Positions 11,555-24,378 of a stretch of DNA of 64,000 nucleotides are shown here, in pieces. The notes under the pieces are model-generated. The model was not told the origin of the DNA and made no database searches. It worked only from the letters and a program-made list of their open reading frames with translations. The stretch's first letter is position 1, and the number at the start of each line of letters is the position of its first letter. The stretch spans positions 17,011,676-17,075,675 of the forward strand of contig CM049311.1 of NCBI GenBank assembly GCA_026874595.1. The letters run 5' to 3'. Position numbers and translations under genes: made by a program. This DNA comes from Sipunculus nudus (taxonomy: Eukaryota > Annelida > Sipuncula > Golfingiida > Sipunculidae).

Positions 11555-12821
11555 CAGTCAGTCCTGCTTTATTGTATATCATATAATTGTGTATCCCGTT
11601 TAATTGTATAAATAATGAAAACCAAAACATTTTCCTATGACTTCTTAATCAAATTCTCCGTTTATATGAATATCTGATAAATGTATATATCGGATAATTG
11701 TATAGTAAAATCCGTCCATCATACATGACTAGGATATTCATGTGCGACAACGGTCACATTGACTACTGACCGCCTGTGCGCTAATTGGCCTTTGATAATG
11801 CTTGCCAGACTGGTTCGTAAGGTTACCTCATGGACCACTGACCACTTTCTTCAGATTAGCTTTTGATATGACTCGAACATCGGCTGAAATGGTTTCCCTC
11901 CTTGATTACATGCTTAATTAAATGTGTGTTTGATGGGATAATTCCATACGTACTCCCCTGACAAACTGTCACAAGGAAGGTTGCATTATAAACACGGGAT
12001 ACGCTATAAACATGCTCTTTTATTTCTGTACGGTCAATCGGTGAATATGTTTTATAATTCATAATATAATCCGCAATAGTAAATTCGAAGTATGCATATG
12101 TATTTTGCTGGCCTTATGTGGACTCTCACCTTATTGGCCTTTGACATATTCACGTGATCGGTATGCAGCCAACCATGCACACTGCGTAGGATCATACTCA
12201 CAATGGTTTTGAGTAGACATGATCTCTGGCGCAAGGATGACGTTTTCCAGAAACGTCGTTGTTTAAGACCAAACACGAACAGGTAAACATGCAGAAAGTA
12301 TTTTTAAAGTTAAAAAAGAAGACAATACGTGTTATAAAAATTAAAATCTTTTAGGAATCTTGCTAAACTTTGTGACCTTTGACACATTCACATGATCGTT
12401 AAGCTGTCAGCCATATTGCAGCTGAATGCAGCATCGCTTTTTATAGATAACATACACAAACAGGTGAATGCACAGTAATTCTCTATTTCTTGAGTTGAAA
12501 CAAATAAAATGTTTGATGATAAATCAAAATCCTTAAGGAACAGTTGAATATACAGTATTTTTTTCTGTAGAAGGTTTAGAAATAATCAATAAATAAAATA
12601 TATCAACTAATGAATTGAAACAGCATTAAATGAAAAATTCCAAAACAGATATTTCAGAACCATGTGAATAAACGTGAAACATGCAAGCCATCCGATGGCA
12701 ATTCATTGTATTATAGTGAAGGCTACAACCTTGAAGATTAATAACCCGTTTATTTGAATAGCCCCCTTAAATGAATATAATAGGTTGACAAATACGATAT
12801 TCAATTAAACAGGACCGACTG
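11555..12821. mobile_element. TA-target DNA transposon with CAGTC TIRs (pogo/Tigger-like)
   Basis: The left end reads CAGTCAGTCCTGCTTTATTG; the reverse complement of the right end reads CAGTCGGTCCTGTTTAATTG. A TA dinucleotide lies directly outside each end (11553-11554, 12822-12823). TA duplication with CAGT-starting TIRs is typical of the pogo/Tigger branch of Tc1/mariner. No transposase is visible in 1.27 kb, so it is non-autonomous. The superfamily assignment rests on the ends alone. Confidence 0.75.
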
Positions 12822-12885
12822 TACTCCCTGCTGGGAATTACTGGGATATCCCACCTTGGGAAATACTCATGTGACCGGGAAATAA

Positions 12886-15800
12886 ACAAGGGACCCATGG
12901 GTCAAGGCGCTCAGCTGATCGTGATTGGACTATAAATGTTTCTCCACTGTGATACTATATCGAGTCGATAAAGCTTATGAATATCATGTACATGTTGGGC
13001 TATTATAAAGGAATGTAATGTAATATGTGAGTAAATGATAAATGAAATTACCTGACTGATGGATTAATAGAGTCAAATAAAGTGGTTTATTTTTTATTTA
13101 TTTAGGAGGGGTTGAAAATTGTGATATATTTGAGCAAATATGAATGCAATGACAGCAGTAATAAGCAGTAGTAGATGATATGGCTATTTGTTGAAGGATC
13201 TAAAGTGTATGGTAGTCTGCAAGCGTTCAATTTGACAGATATGATGTTATGATTAACTATGTGATTTATGAATATGTGACTGTATGACACAATATCTCTT
13301 TAGTCTTGACTAGGTACATTATTGTGATGCCCACTATGTCTACATATTACACAATATTGACATAATTTCTGGCATGTACATAGGTACCTATGGACGAATA
13401 GTTATACAAAATATTAAAGTATGAATATATCTGATTCATCTTGTTCTTGCTTACTGAGGCTGACTTTGGGATGGGGTTCGGAGAAGGGAAAAGTGAGGGC
13501 AGCACGAAGGTGGATGTAGAAATATTCTATTGTAATGTTTTTCATTTATATAAGAATATGAAAAGCTAAGAGGAAAGGGGCCCTCCTACTTGGTTATAGT
13601 AAAGTTCTAAATATATGATTGCAAACTAATACTCTGACAAGACTGTCATGAAGAAAAACAGTAAAAGTTTTGAGATACTGTGTTGCATACGAAAATTTAC
13701 AGATGGACAGGCAAGTGGACAGAATGGACTAATACCTTTATTTCACTTTCAAGAGAATAATGCATTTAAGTTTATATATAATCCTATTTTTTTAAGCAGA
13801 TCCACTTTTTCCATTAAGAAGTTTTTATCTGTATCATTTTTTTATTTACAGGTTTATAAATTTTTAATTAAAAAACCTGAAAATATAAGTTAAAATATTA
13901 GAATTGTTGCAAAAGTTGCAATCATTATATATCATAGTAAAAAACATTGGGTCATATTATGCATACACATATATTTTATTATTTTTAAATCATAAATGTT
14001 TTAACTGATTTTAAAAGAAAATAATGCCACAACATGGCATCTACAAGAATATTCCTTGAATCACTATTAAAAAGTTTTGCATATTGGAGTTTTCAGGACA
14101 TGCTTAATTTTATTCACCAAAATAAAATAAAAGTAAATTTGACAAAATAAAACATCTTTTCAAATAAAGTATACACACTGTTGGTTGAATGAGGGACAAA
14201 CAATATCATTGTGCTAATTACTATCCCAGTTTTAATTAATAACTGGAATTAATAGTCAATTTCACACCTGGTGAAGTTTTTACTCTTCTGAAGTAAGGAA
14301 TTACTTATCTCATGAACATCCAGACTTTCACAGAAATACACCACTTTGTGGACACAATTAAATGTACACTTTAATCATTGTAACCCTGGTGGTTCAATAC
14401 AAAATCTAAAATGTAGCATGTCCAAGAATAAAATAAAATACAGAAAAATTATAACATTCATCTAGTTTATGCACCAGCTGGGGGGGGGATGAGTGCAGGG
14501 CGAGGGGAAGCCTGCTAGTAGTGGCCAAGCTGGGCAAAGGTAAGCTGCCTGAGGTGGGTTACATAATGCAAGTGAAGGCTGTACTACTAGGTGGGCTAGA
14601 TGTAAACAACACTTGACATGGTGTGTGAAAACATGAATAAAAGCTATTCATTCCAATCAATTTCTTTTGAAAGTTCAGATTTTAAAAGATTAAATCCTTA
14701 TGCATATATGCTGGGAAAATTAAATCAACAGTGCCAAAGTTGGACAAAATTTAAGGTATTGTTTATTATTTATGCTAATAACTTGAAAAATTTGCAAAAT
14801 TCAGATCTAATTTTGGGTAAACAATTGAATTTTGATTAAATAAAGTTATATTCCTGAAAAAAGGTCTCTAGGTTCAGCAATTCTCATGTGAGTAAATATA
14901 TTTCCTGATTTTTTTTAAAAATTGCATTATGTTTTGGCCCATAACTTCAAAATAATACTCAATACTGACCTAATTTTTGGTATGTTCATAGAAAATGTAT
15001 AAAAGAATGAATACTAAATACGATCAAAAACAGATCAGGGGTTTTGATATTAGGCAGCCTTGAAGTGTAATAATGGCTTTTTTTTTATGGAAAACGGAGT
15101 TTTTTTCCTTAATATCTCGAAGGAACAAAGTCATAATGACCCAATTTTCGGTATGGTAGGAGATTTTGGGGACATCTAAAATTATGTCAACAGCCTGGGG
15201 AGCATAGAGATGTGCACTGAATGACCTACAGTCATCAAAGTGGACTGCTTGACAATGTAAGGGAATACAACAAGAGCCTCCAATAAAATTCAATAACTAG
15301 CCTCATTTTGCAGCTTTTATTTTCAAATTTCAGATTTTAACAGATTAAATCCTTATGTATACATGGTGTGAAAATTAAATCCACAGTACTTACAGGAAAA
15401 AAACGTGCCATGGCCAAAGTTGGGCAAAATTTAAGGTATCAATTTTATATTTTTGCCAATATTTAAAAAAATTTAACAAATTTTGATCTAATTTTTGGTA
15501 TACAATTAAATTTTGATTAATTAAAGTTGTATTACTGGAAAAAAGTCCCTACCTTTAACACTATTGGTCTAAAGTGACAAAATATGTTCCTGATTTTTTT
15601 ACAAAGTGCATTATGTTTGGGCCAATAACTTTTTTAAATTATATAATACTGACTTAATATCTGGCATGTACATAGGAACTATATAGAGGAATATTTATGG
15701 TAAATATGAAGAAAACCAGATGAGTGGTTTTGATATTAGGCAGTCCTGAAGTGTGAAAATAGATTTCTAATAAAAAAATTGAGGTTTTTTCTTAATATCT

Positions 15801-16033
15801 CAAAGGAACGAAGTCCTATTGACCCAATTTTTGGCATGGTTGGAGATTATGGGGACATCTAACTGTATGCCGAAATTCAGATTCGTAGGTCCAACGGTGT
15901 CGAAACGTGCCAGTCTTACGGACGGACATCCAGACGGACAGACAGACAGAGGGACGGATGGACAGACAGAGGGACGGACGACGGACAATGGACCATGACT
16001 ATAGCTCAGATGACTTATAGTCAGCTGAGCTAA
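12886..16033 (+). mobile_element. PAL element, subfamily B (full length, 3.1 kb)
   Basis: Starts ACAAGGGACCCATGGGTCA. It ends with an extended ACGG/ACAG-type tail (15917-15985), hairpin and GCTGAGCTAA. It carries two direct copies of a ~0.65-0.7 kb 3' module (about 14630-15180 and 15290-15910). Over 12886-15450 it is nearly identical to 29132-31700, with only scattered substitutions and small indels. The 81-codon frame at 13648-13893 is changed by a one-base indel in that copy, which argues against it being a protein gene. Confidence 0.8.
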
Positions 16034-16168
16034 AAATACCTGTATATTTGTGTACTTAATTAACAAGAAAAGGTTAAAGAAGTTTTAACTATTGCAGCAC
16101 TGGTAAAGTAGTTTCAACTTATTCAATATAATTAATTTAAAAGCATGTTTTTGTCTGCGTATAATGTA

Positions 16169-18409
16169 CCGTAAATCTTGTTTTTATGGCCGCACGTCTA
16201 TTTATAGCCGCACCCTGAGTTTGCAACGTCTCTTAAAGGAGCTCCCAACTGAGGTCCAAATACCCAAAAACCCCTTAAAGGCCGCACCCCGACTCCGTCT
16301 CTGGCCTGATGGGTAAGATAATTAGTTGCATGTAGCAAAATAAATCACGACATAGCTGCTTTAATGAAGACTAGAATAAAAAAGTATTAATTACAGAGGT
16401 TAAATATGTTGACAGATTACGTATATTAAGCATATTTAACGCTCGAGATAGGGACAATATAGATATTTTGTCCCTAACGACTTTTGCACATGGATTGGCA
16501 GGAATTTATCAGAAAAAGAAAGATTCCCCGAACAATTGATTCATTTGAATGTTGGCTACGCAAAACGATTCTTGTATGCATCAACACGCTTCTTTGCATG
16601 TAAAAGACCATAGTATGAACACTGAATTGAGGTTTATATGTACATTTATTGAAGCAAAAAGCCTGAATACAATCCACTATTACGCACCATCACGCAGTAG
16701 CGTTCAGGGGGCGACATGATGGCTAAGACTGCTGAGACTGTCAGATTTTCAACCTGCGGGAACTTAATCACGGCTCGTGGTATACATTTAAAAACTTATA
16801 TGTAGAACCTTGACATGTATATCTTTCGTGCGATATATAACTTGTTATAAAAAATCTTGGTAATTGTCACCAAATAATACGTTTAAAACACCCCAACTGT
16901 AACACCTCGGCCTGTTGGGCATGGTCAAGCAACATTGAAGTAAATGCCTACTTTAAACTCATTTGCAGCGTTATTTAGCAACGATTATTTGTTTAAAAAA
17001 GTAAAATGAATATAAAGCTGACATCGTAAAGAGTCGCATAATGGCTGACGATCGTTTTAAAATCAAGTTTGAGTGCCGCCATGTGCTGAAACGCCCGGGT
17101 GTTCTGCTAAGAATATTTTGAACGGCTGTACGCGGTGGGTGGTAAACAGAACAGCCACCTATTTCGTCCCAGTGTGCCTTGCGCAAACGCTACCTTGACA
17201 AGATGGCTCCCCACATGCGTACACGGACACTTTCTTGAGGAAAAAAACTTGCTTACCTCGACCGGCCATTTAATTTCACTTCAAAATCACTCGTTTTCAC
17301 GCGTCATGTTTGCTATATGTGCGTATCTCGACAAGGTAACTTCAGTTATTTTAATATTTAGTTGAGTTGACCAGCGATGTTTTCAAACACATCAGCAAAT
17401 TGTGACATGGAGCGATGTCAACGAACGATGTGACGATGATAATACCGAAGAAACCGGTATGAAAATGATTCGAATCTTCCAAGTAATTCAAGAAATGGAA
17501 TTTTCATCATAGATTAAAAAAAAATATTACTTTTAGAATTAAAATATACAGTGACTTTAAATGGATCAGCAGAATGTTCCTATACAAAATATATTGAAAA
17601 ATCAGTAGCAAACAAGAATACGGCACCGCATGTAAAATCTGTATATTCACCAAATTCCATCGGCTGTAGTGACATGTTCTTCCATTTATATCTACAAGCG
17701 GGTTTCCCCTCTAACACTATTTCCATTCATACAATATATTCGTGATTGCCGGTATAAAAAAACAAAGATTAAACAGAAGTAAATGACCGGGCTATACGCA
17801 TTCAAGGATGAAGGTTTTCCAGAAACATGACATGGGGGCGAGAAGATGGGCTATTCAATATTGAGGTACATGTATCAGACATTATAAAAAATGTCAGTAA
17901 GTTCCTGCTAAATTTGAACTTTTATAAAGATTTCATAGTGTTCTAAATTACATATTTTGATTTTCTGAATTATTTTTATGAACAACATAGATTCCAGGGC
18001 AATTCAGCTCCGTCAAAGGTATGAACGGTAATACCGATTTTTTCCAACAGACGTCACCACTAGTCCTCACCATGAATAATCTCATTCATTTTAATCTCGT
18101 AATAAGTGTTATTGTTCAATGTTTATTGTTATTGTTTAATTGATTGCATATAATTGTTATATTTTATATGAACATTTAGACTATACAATTTTATACAATA
18201 AATCTGTGACTACAAAGAGTATTTCCTCTGTGGTGTGCTTGATCTTCTATTATCGCCCAAAGGAGCACCATGTCCGGGAGAGAGTTCTTCTCACAGGTCA
18301 TTTCTGATAAACCATCTATTTATGGCCGCATCCCGAGTTCAGAAAAAAGTCGAGATTTTCGATTTTTAGTTTGTTTTTAAGGCCGCGGCAATAAAAACAG
18401 GATTTACGG
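16169..18409. mobile_element. TA-target DNA transposon with CCGTAAATC TIRs
   Basis: The left end begins CCGTAAATCTTGTTTTTATG and the right end, reverse-complemented, begins CCGTAAATCCTGTTTTTATT. The inverted repeats run about 25 bp with two mismatches, and a TA lies outside each end. Inside, GGCCGCACC-type GC-rich motifs recur near both ends. No transposase was recognised. A 26-codon frame with a good start context (17041-17121) and short frames at 16971-17365 are the only coding candidates and are unsupported. Confidence 0.7.
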
Positions 18410-18447
18410 TAGTCAGTTTGTAATATGAATGTCAACTCCTCTTTTAA

Positions 18448-18946
18448 AGGGGCCAAATCACCTATAAAGCATGTTGAGTTAACACGAAAAATAGTTTCTT
18501 TCCTTTAAAATTAATCTGTACCTGCCAAAATATTGCCCTTAAACCGTTTGCTTACTCCTGTAAACAAGTGTTAAAAACAGTGAACCGGGCACAATAGCAG
18601 GTGTAAACATAAACACAGTGCATCGGGCCATGTGCTGCGCGGAGCCAAAACACGTGCCAATCAGGAGATGCCCTGACTGACATTGCTAAAAAAATTAAAT
18701 ACATGTTCCCCCTGACTGAAACACCGCATGTTGCCCCTCTTAATTGGACTCCGGTCATGCGGTCTTGTTATCATTAACAGACTGTAAACAGACCAACACG
18801 CAGGGCTATAACAAGGTTTTTAACAGTCGAATGCGAGGAAATGAGACTGTGTGCTGGAATAGTTTTGCTGGCAAGCTTTTGTATAAAGCAAAATTGAACT
18901 GATGGTGTTAAAGAATAGGTATAATATTGCTCTTGATTATGTCCCT
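18448..18946. mobile_element. TTAA-target MITE (Kolobok/T2-like ends)
   Basis: The ends are AGGGGCCAAATC (left) and, reverse-complemented, AGGGACATAATC (right). Each is directly flanked by TTAA (18444-18447 and 18947-18950). TTAA plus AGGRR is the signature of T2/Kolobok elements known from Xenopus; piggyBac is the alternative for a TTAA target. The element is 0.5 kb and non-coding. A related but incomplete sequence occurs inverted at about 61255-61850. Confidence 0.55.
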
Positions 18947-18950
18947 TTAA

Positions 18951-19560
18951 AGGAAGCAAAGCTAAAAATAATACCTACATGATAGAGAAAGCTATTAGGA
19001 TATGTATATTTTTCAGAGACATCTAACCTTCAGATGGATTTGATTAGTCTAGTTTTGTTTGAATTAAAAAGTATGAGGGCAGTGCTAAAAAAATATTCAG
19101 ATTCTTATAATTCCATGCTGTCAGTTCTGATTCTATTAACTCAATTAGGAATGGTTTACATCTAAATCTCCTTTGACTTAATCAGTCATTTCATTTTCTT
19201 GTGATGATAAATGTAAGTGATGTTAAGGTTATGGTTATAATAACTTATATGGTGCATCATATATACTTCTAGATACTGCCCACCATGTCGATTCGAGTAT
19301 GCTATTAATGTCATTATGATAGCTGCAGTCTGGTTCCACAGTCACATTGACTTATTTAGATAATCTAGTTTAGATAATAATAATTGCAGGGGAATTAAGT
19401 ATACATGATTACCAGTACATGTACATCTTCAGCTAACACTGGCCCCTTATATAATAAGGTGTCTCATACCCTCTGTCACTCTGTGGTGCCCACATAAGTA
19501 AAATGTTGGTTTCTTCTGTCATAATTACCACATATATGATGTGAATGAAACTGTTGATAA
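18951..19560. other. AT-rich DNA, no gene recognised
   Basis: No repeat or coding signal that I can support. Confidence 0.35.
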
Positions 19561-19715
19561 AGGGCCAGGTACATGTGACAGTACCAAGGTTCAGGTACAG
19601 ATACTTTTGAAATGGCCAGGTCCAGGTCCAGGTACAGGTACGGCAACTTTGTAGAGTACCAAGGTACAGGTCTAGGTACTTTATAAAGTACTGGTACCTT
19701 AAGGTACAGGTACTT
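19561..19715. repeat. GGTACAGGTAC-rich degenerate minisatellite
   Basis: Short units around CAGGTAC, CAGGTCC and AAGGTAC repeat irregularly. GTAC palindromes make both strands look alike, which keeps several overlapping minus-strand frames open (19433-19739). These are repeat artefacts. Confidence 0.6.
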
Positions 19716-19856
19716 TTCAAATCCATTTGAAATAATCATAATTGCATAAATTTCTTCTAGATATGTGATGATAATAAGTTATAGTAGAATGGCAAGGTAA
19801 TGTAAAAATAGTAAAGGTATTTAAAACTTTTAAATGATCCCGATGTCTTCAGAAAC

Positions 19857-19905
19857 TAGGGACCTATGGGTCTCGACCCTCAGCTGAATTTGTCTATATG
19901 GATAT
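19857..19905 (+). mobile_element. Isolated 5' end of a PAL element
   Basis: GGGACCTATGGGTCTCGACCCTCAGCTGA matches the family's 5' end with changes. It lies about 90 bp before the complete 5' end at 19946 and has no attached body. Confidence 0.45.
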
Positions 19906-19945
19906 TGTTAAAGAAATATTTCAGAATGACAGTCCTGTGATTAAA

Positions 19946-22900
19946 ACAAGTGACCCATGGGTCATGACGCTCAGCTGACTGACATGTTGACAATATGTCC
20001 TTGCACAGACAGCTAATTAAGGTAATGTAGGTGTCATCATTGTTCATGCATATTAGCTTAAGTTCATCAAGACCAATAAGCACAACAAATCTGATGACAA
20101 ACCAACCGGCCTTTCATAAGGAATCTGGCAATTTGTGTGTATTTTGCATTATTTCTAGGGTGCTCAAACATACCCGAAAACTCTGAGAATATACTTCACT
20201 GTGACCCAATTTCAGGTTTCTGAGGAGAACTTTTGAGGAACTCTCAGGATGTAAAGTTAGAAGATTCTGGGCCCAAAGGTTATGATTTGTGCCCTACCTA
20301 GGTATCAAATTTTTTATTATTCTGAGGGGTCCTTATATTTTTAAGCCCCGTAACTCAGAAAATATGGGTAACAGAGACCTAAATACACATTTTCAAGGAG
20401 ATTTTCATAGACCTCCCTGGATTTTAGGTAAGAAGATTCCTGGTCCAATGTTTATGATTTGTTCTCTGCTTTGGTATCAAATTTTTAATTATAATTGGGG
20501 TGCTTAAAAGCCCAATAGCTCAAAGAATATGGGTAAGGGAGACCTAATTTCAGGTTTCCATGGACACTTTTCATGTACCTCTCTGGATGTATAGAGGGAA
20601 GATTCTATGTCTGGTTGTTACGATTTGAGCCCTGTTAACAGATGACGGTATCTTTTGAGGTCTCAAAAATAGATAAAAAAATAGTAAAAAATCGAAAAAA
20701 ATAAAGGTGGCACAATCAGTCTGCAGAAACTGATGAAAAACTCCATGATGAATACCCTTGCAAAGAATCATGTTGATCAATGCATTAGTTGTTCAGATAC
20801 TTGCGCTTTTGTATCAAATTTTTCATTATTCTGGAGGATTCTTCGGAGCCCCATAGCTTGAAGAATATGGGTACCAGAGACCTAATTCCAGGTTTCCAAG
20901 GAGACTTTTAATGGGCCTCCCTGCATGTCGAGACAGAAGATGTTAAGTCCAGCAGTTACGATTTGTGCCCTGTTAATAGATGACCACATCTTTTAAGTTC
21001 TCAAAAATAGTGAAAAAAAAATCGTAAAAAATTGAAAAAATACAGGTGGCGCCACCAGTCTGCAAAAACTGATGAAACACTCCATGATCAATATCCATGC
21101 TAAGAATCATGGGGATCAATGCATTAGTTGTTCAGATACTTGAGCTTTTTTATCATTTTTTCATTATTCTGAGGGGTATTTCAGAGCCCCATAGCTTGAA
21201 GATGAGGTACCAGAGTTTCCATGGAGACTTTTCATGGACCTATCTGGATGTAAAATTAGAAGATTCCAGGTCCAGTGTTTACGATTTGTGCCCTGTTAAC
21301 AGATGAAGGCATCTTTTAAGGTCTCAAAATATAGAAAAAAATCGTTAAAAATCAAAAACAAGGGACCTATGGGTCACGGTGCTCAGCTGATATATATGAT
21401 AAAAAAATATGATTTAGAAATGAGGCACATGCTGGTTTTATATGGTAATAAAAATAAGCTGTATTATGAGTTGTTGTTGTTTAGCTTATGTATGATTTTG
21501 AAAGTACCTTTGGAGACAGGAAAGAGGATTAATTTCATTTATTTCATTAACAAATGGAGTGGGATTGTCACACAGATTTTGACTTGGCCATATAACTTAT
21601 ATAAGCAGAACATATAATATAAGAGTTTAACTATTTATTAGAAAAATTACAAATATTGTCCTAAATATAATTTTTATTAAAAATAATAAGAGAATAGTAT
21701 GATTTTTTCAAATAAAATATGACTGAAATGATTATTAAAATAATATTAAAGAATATATTCATGAATGCATTCATTAATACATTTTGAAAATATTTGCACT
21801 GGTATTCATATACTTTCATTTTTACCTGAATTCCCATTCTTATGAAAGAAATTTTATAATGGAGTACATATTCATATTCGTGTTTAAATACAATTGCAAA
21901 GTATTCGCACCATGTCTGGTATTTATTCAGTTTTCACCAAACAATGATGTTGAGAATCCAGAATATACAAAATTCACACATTTAAATAATGATCATAAGT
22001 ACCTGGATTTATGGCTTTTATTTATATTTAAAAAAAAATGTAATATATTAATTTTGGACTAATTTCACATCAATGTACAAACTAGACACAGTGGGAATCT
22101 AGATTAATATTATCAACTGCATCTTTGTCTATCATTAATTTCCTTCATATGATCCCTAATGATTAGTAATGAATAATATGATTTAATTTTTTATCATTAA
22201 AATTGAACTGAAAAATACCATAGGTGACTGCATGGTGTTATTTGGAATACATGACATTCTATCCATCGATACAAGATACTTATATCATCGGTAACTGCAA
22301 GTTAATTTCCTGTTATTATCAACTAACAAATTCCTTTTCTATTTTTCTTTAATTTGTTATTAAAAAACAATAAAAATTTATTAATTTATTGTTTATTGTT
22401 ATGTTGTTGGTTAAAACTACTAGATGAGTTGGGTTGGACACCTAGATCAACTGTGGCTGGCCATTATATAATAAGAGCCTGGACGCCCCAGTTTATGTCT
22501 CGCCTCAAGCATGCATAATTTGCTGAAAGTTCAACCAGGTCAACATACAGGTGACTCAAGAGGTGCTACAGAGAGCCAAGGTCTGACATGGTCTCATAAA
22601 AACATCAATAAAAGCTACAATTTTTGGCCAATTTCTTTCAGCTTTTCAAACTAAAAAGCTGAAATCTTTATGTGTGCATGATATGAAAATTATATCAACA
22701 GTACTCACAGGAAACAAACATGCCATGGTCAAAGTTGGGCAAAATTTAAGGTACTAATTTTATATTTATACTAATAACTTATACAATTTGAAAAATTCAG
22801 AACTAATTTTGGGTATTCAATTGAATCCTGATTAAATAATGTTACATCTCTGACAAAAAATCTCTAGCTTCAGCAATCCTCTTGTTAAGGGAGTAAATAT

Positions 22901-24378
22901 ATTTCTTGATTTTTTACAAAGTGCATTATGTTTGGGCCCATTACTTAAAACAATTACCCAATACTGACATCATTTCTGGCATGTGCATAGAGAATATATA
23001 GAAAAATATGTATATTATATATGATTAAAGTCAGATCAGTGGTTTTGATATTAGGCTGTCTTGAAGTGTAACAATGGGTTTTTAATGGAAAAATGAAGTT
23101 TTTTATTAATATCTCGAAGGTATTAAGTCCTAGTGATCAAATTCTTGGCATGGTAGGGGATTTTTGAGACATCTAATTGTATGCCAAATTTTAGGAACTG
23201 AGAGCTGAAGTTGGGGAGCTGAGCACTTGCAAACTGCATGACACTAGTTTGATGTAAACAATATGTTACATGGTGCTTGAAAGCTTGAATAAAATCTACA
23301 GTTTTTGATCAACTGGTTTCAAATTTTTGGTGTTTACAGACAAAATGCTAAAAAAAACATGCTGTGAAAATTAAATCCACAGTACTTACAGGAAAAAAAC
23401 GTGCCATGGTCAAAGTTGGGCAAAATTTAAGGTACCAATTTTTTATTTTTGTTAATATATTAAAAAATTTAAAAGATTTTGATCTAATTTTGGGTATACA
23501 ATTTAATTTTGATTAATTAAAGTTATATTACTGGAAAAAAAGTTTATAGCTTTAACATATTTTGTGTTAAGTGATCAAATATCTTTCCTGATTTTTTACA
23601 CAATGCATTATGTTTGGGCCCATAACTTTTTAAATTTTTATAATACAGACATAATTTCTGGCATGTACATAGGAACTATATAGAGGAATAACTATGGTAA
23701 GTATGAGGAAAAACAGATGAGTGGTTTTTATATTAGGCAGTCCTGAAGTGTAAAAATAGGTTTTTAATAAAAAATTGAGGTTTTTCTTTAATTTCTCAAA
23801 GGAACAAAGTCGCAAAGACCCAGTTTTCGGCTTGGTAGGAGATCTTGGGGACATCTAACATTATGCCGAATTTTGGATTCCTAGGTCTTACGGTTTCAAA
23901 ACGTGCCACATCTACGGACGGACGGACGGACGGACGGACGGACAGACGGACGGACGAAGGACAATGGACCACGACTATAGCTCAGATGACTTATAGTCAG
24001 CTGAGCTAAAAATACAGGTGGCACCACAAGTCTGCAGAAACTGATAAAACACTCCCTGATTAATATCTACGCAAAGAATCATGGTGATCAATGCATTAGT
24101 TGTTCAGATACTTGAGCTTTTGTATCAAATTTTTCATTATTCTGGGGGCTACTTCAGAGCCCCATAGCTCGAAGAATATGGGTAACAGAGACCTAATTCT
24201 AGGTTTCCAAGGAGATTTTTCATGGACCTCTCATGATGTAAAGTAAGAAGATTCTAGGTCCAGCGGTTACGATTTGTGCCCTGTTAACGGACACATGGCT
24301 TGCCGGCCAGACGGCCGGATGGACGATGGACAAAGAGTGATTGCTATAGCTCAGATGACTTACAGTCAGCTGAGCTAA
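19946..24378 (+). mobile_element. PAL element, core-array type, with a nested PAL-B element
   Basis: Starts ACAAGTGACCCATGGGTCA and shares the following ~250 bp with the element at 7124 (TGACATGTTGACAATATG). Core units run from 20150 to 21350 with periods of about 170-185 bp and then ~335 bp. They resume at 24010-24280 after the nested element, and a tail and GCTGAGCTAA close at 24378. Confidence 0.7.
21358..24009 (+). mobile_element. PAL element, subfamily B, nested in a core array
   Basis: Starts ACAAGGGACCTATGGGTCA and ends with an (ACGG)n tail (23915-23957), hairpin and GCTGAGCTAA. The host unit is broken in the A-rich tract before its AGGTGGC block, the same place as the 8188 insertion. 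It contains two 3' modules (about 22610-23200 and 23290-23910). The left third (21400-22400) is AT-rich and has no supported gene. Confidence 0.75.

Noticed and set aside
13648-13893. Frame conserved in two near-identical elements (also 29903-30250)
   Set aside because: The two copies are simply recent duplicates. A one-base indel changes the frame's end, composition is AT-driven, and more diverged B copies do not keep it.
19433-19739. Overlapping minus-strand frames
   Set aside because: Created by the GGTAC-rich degenerate minisatellite.
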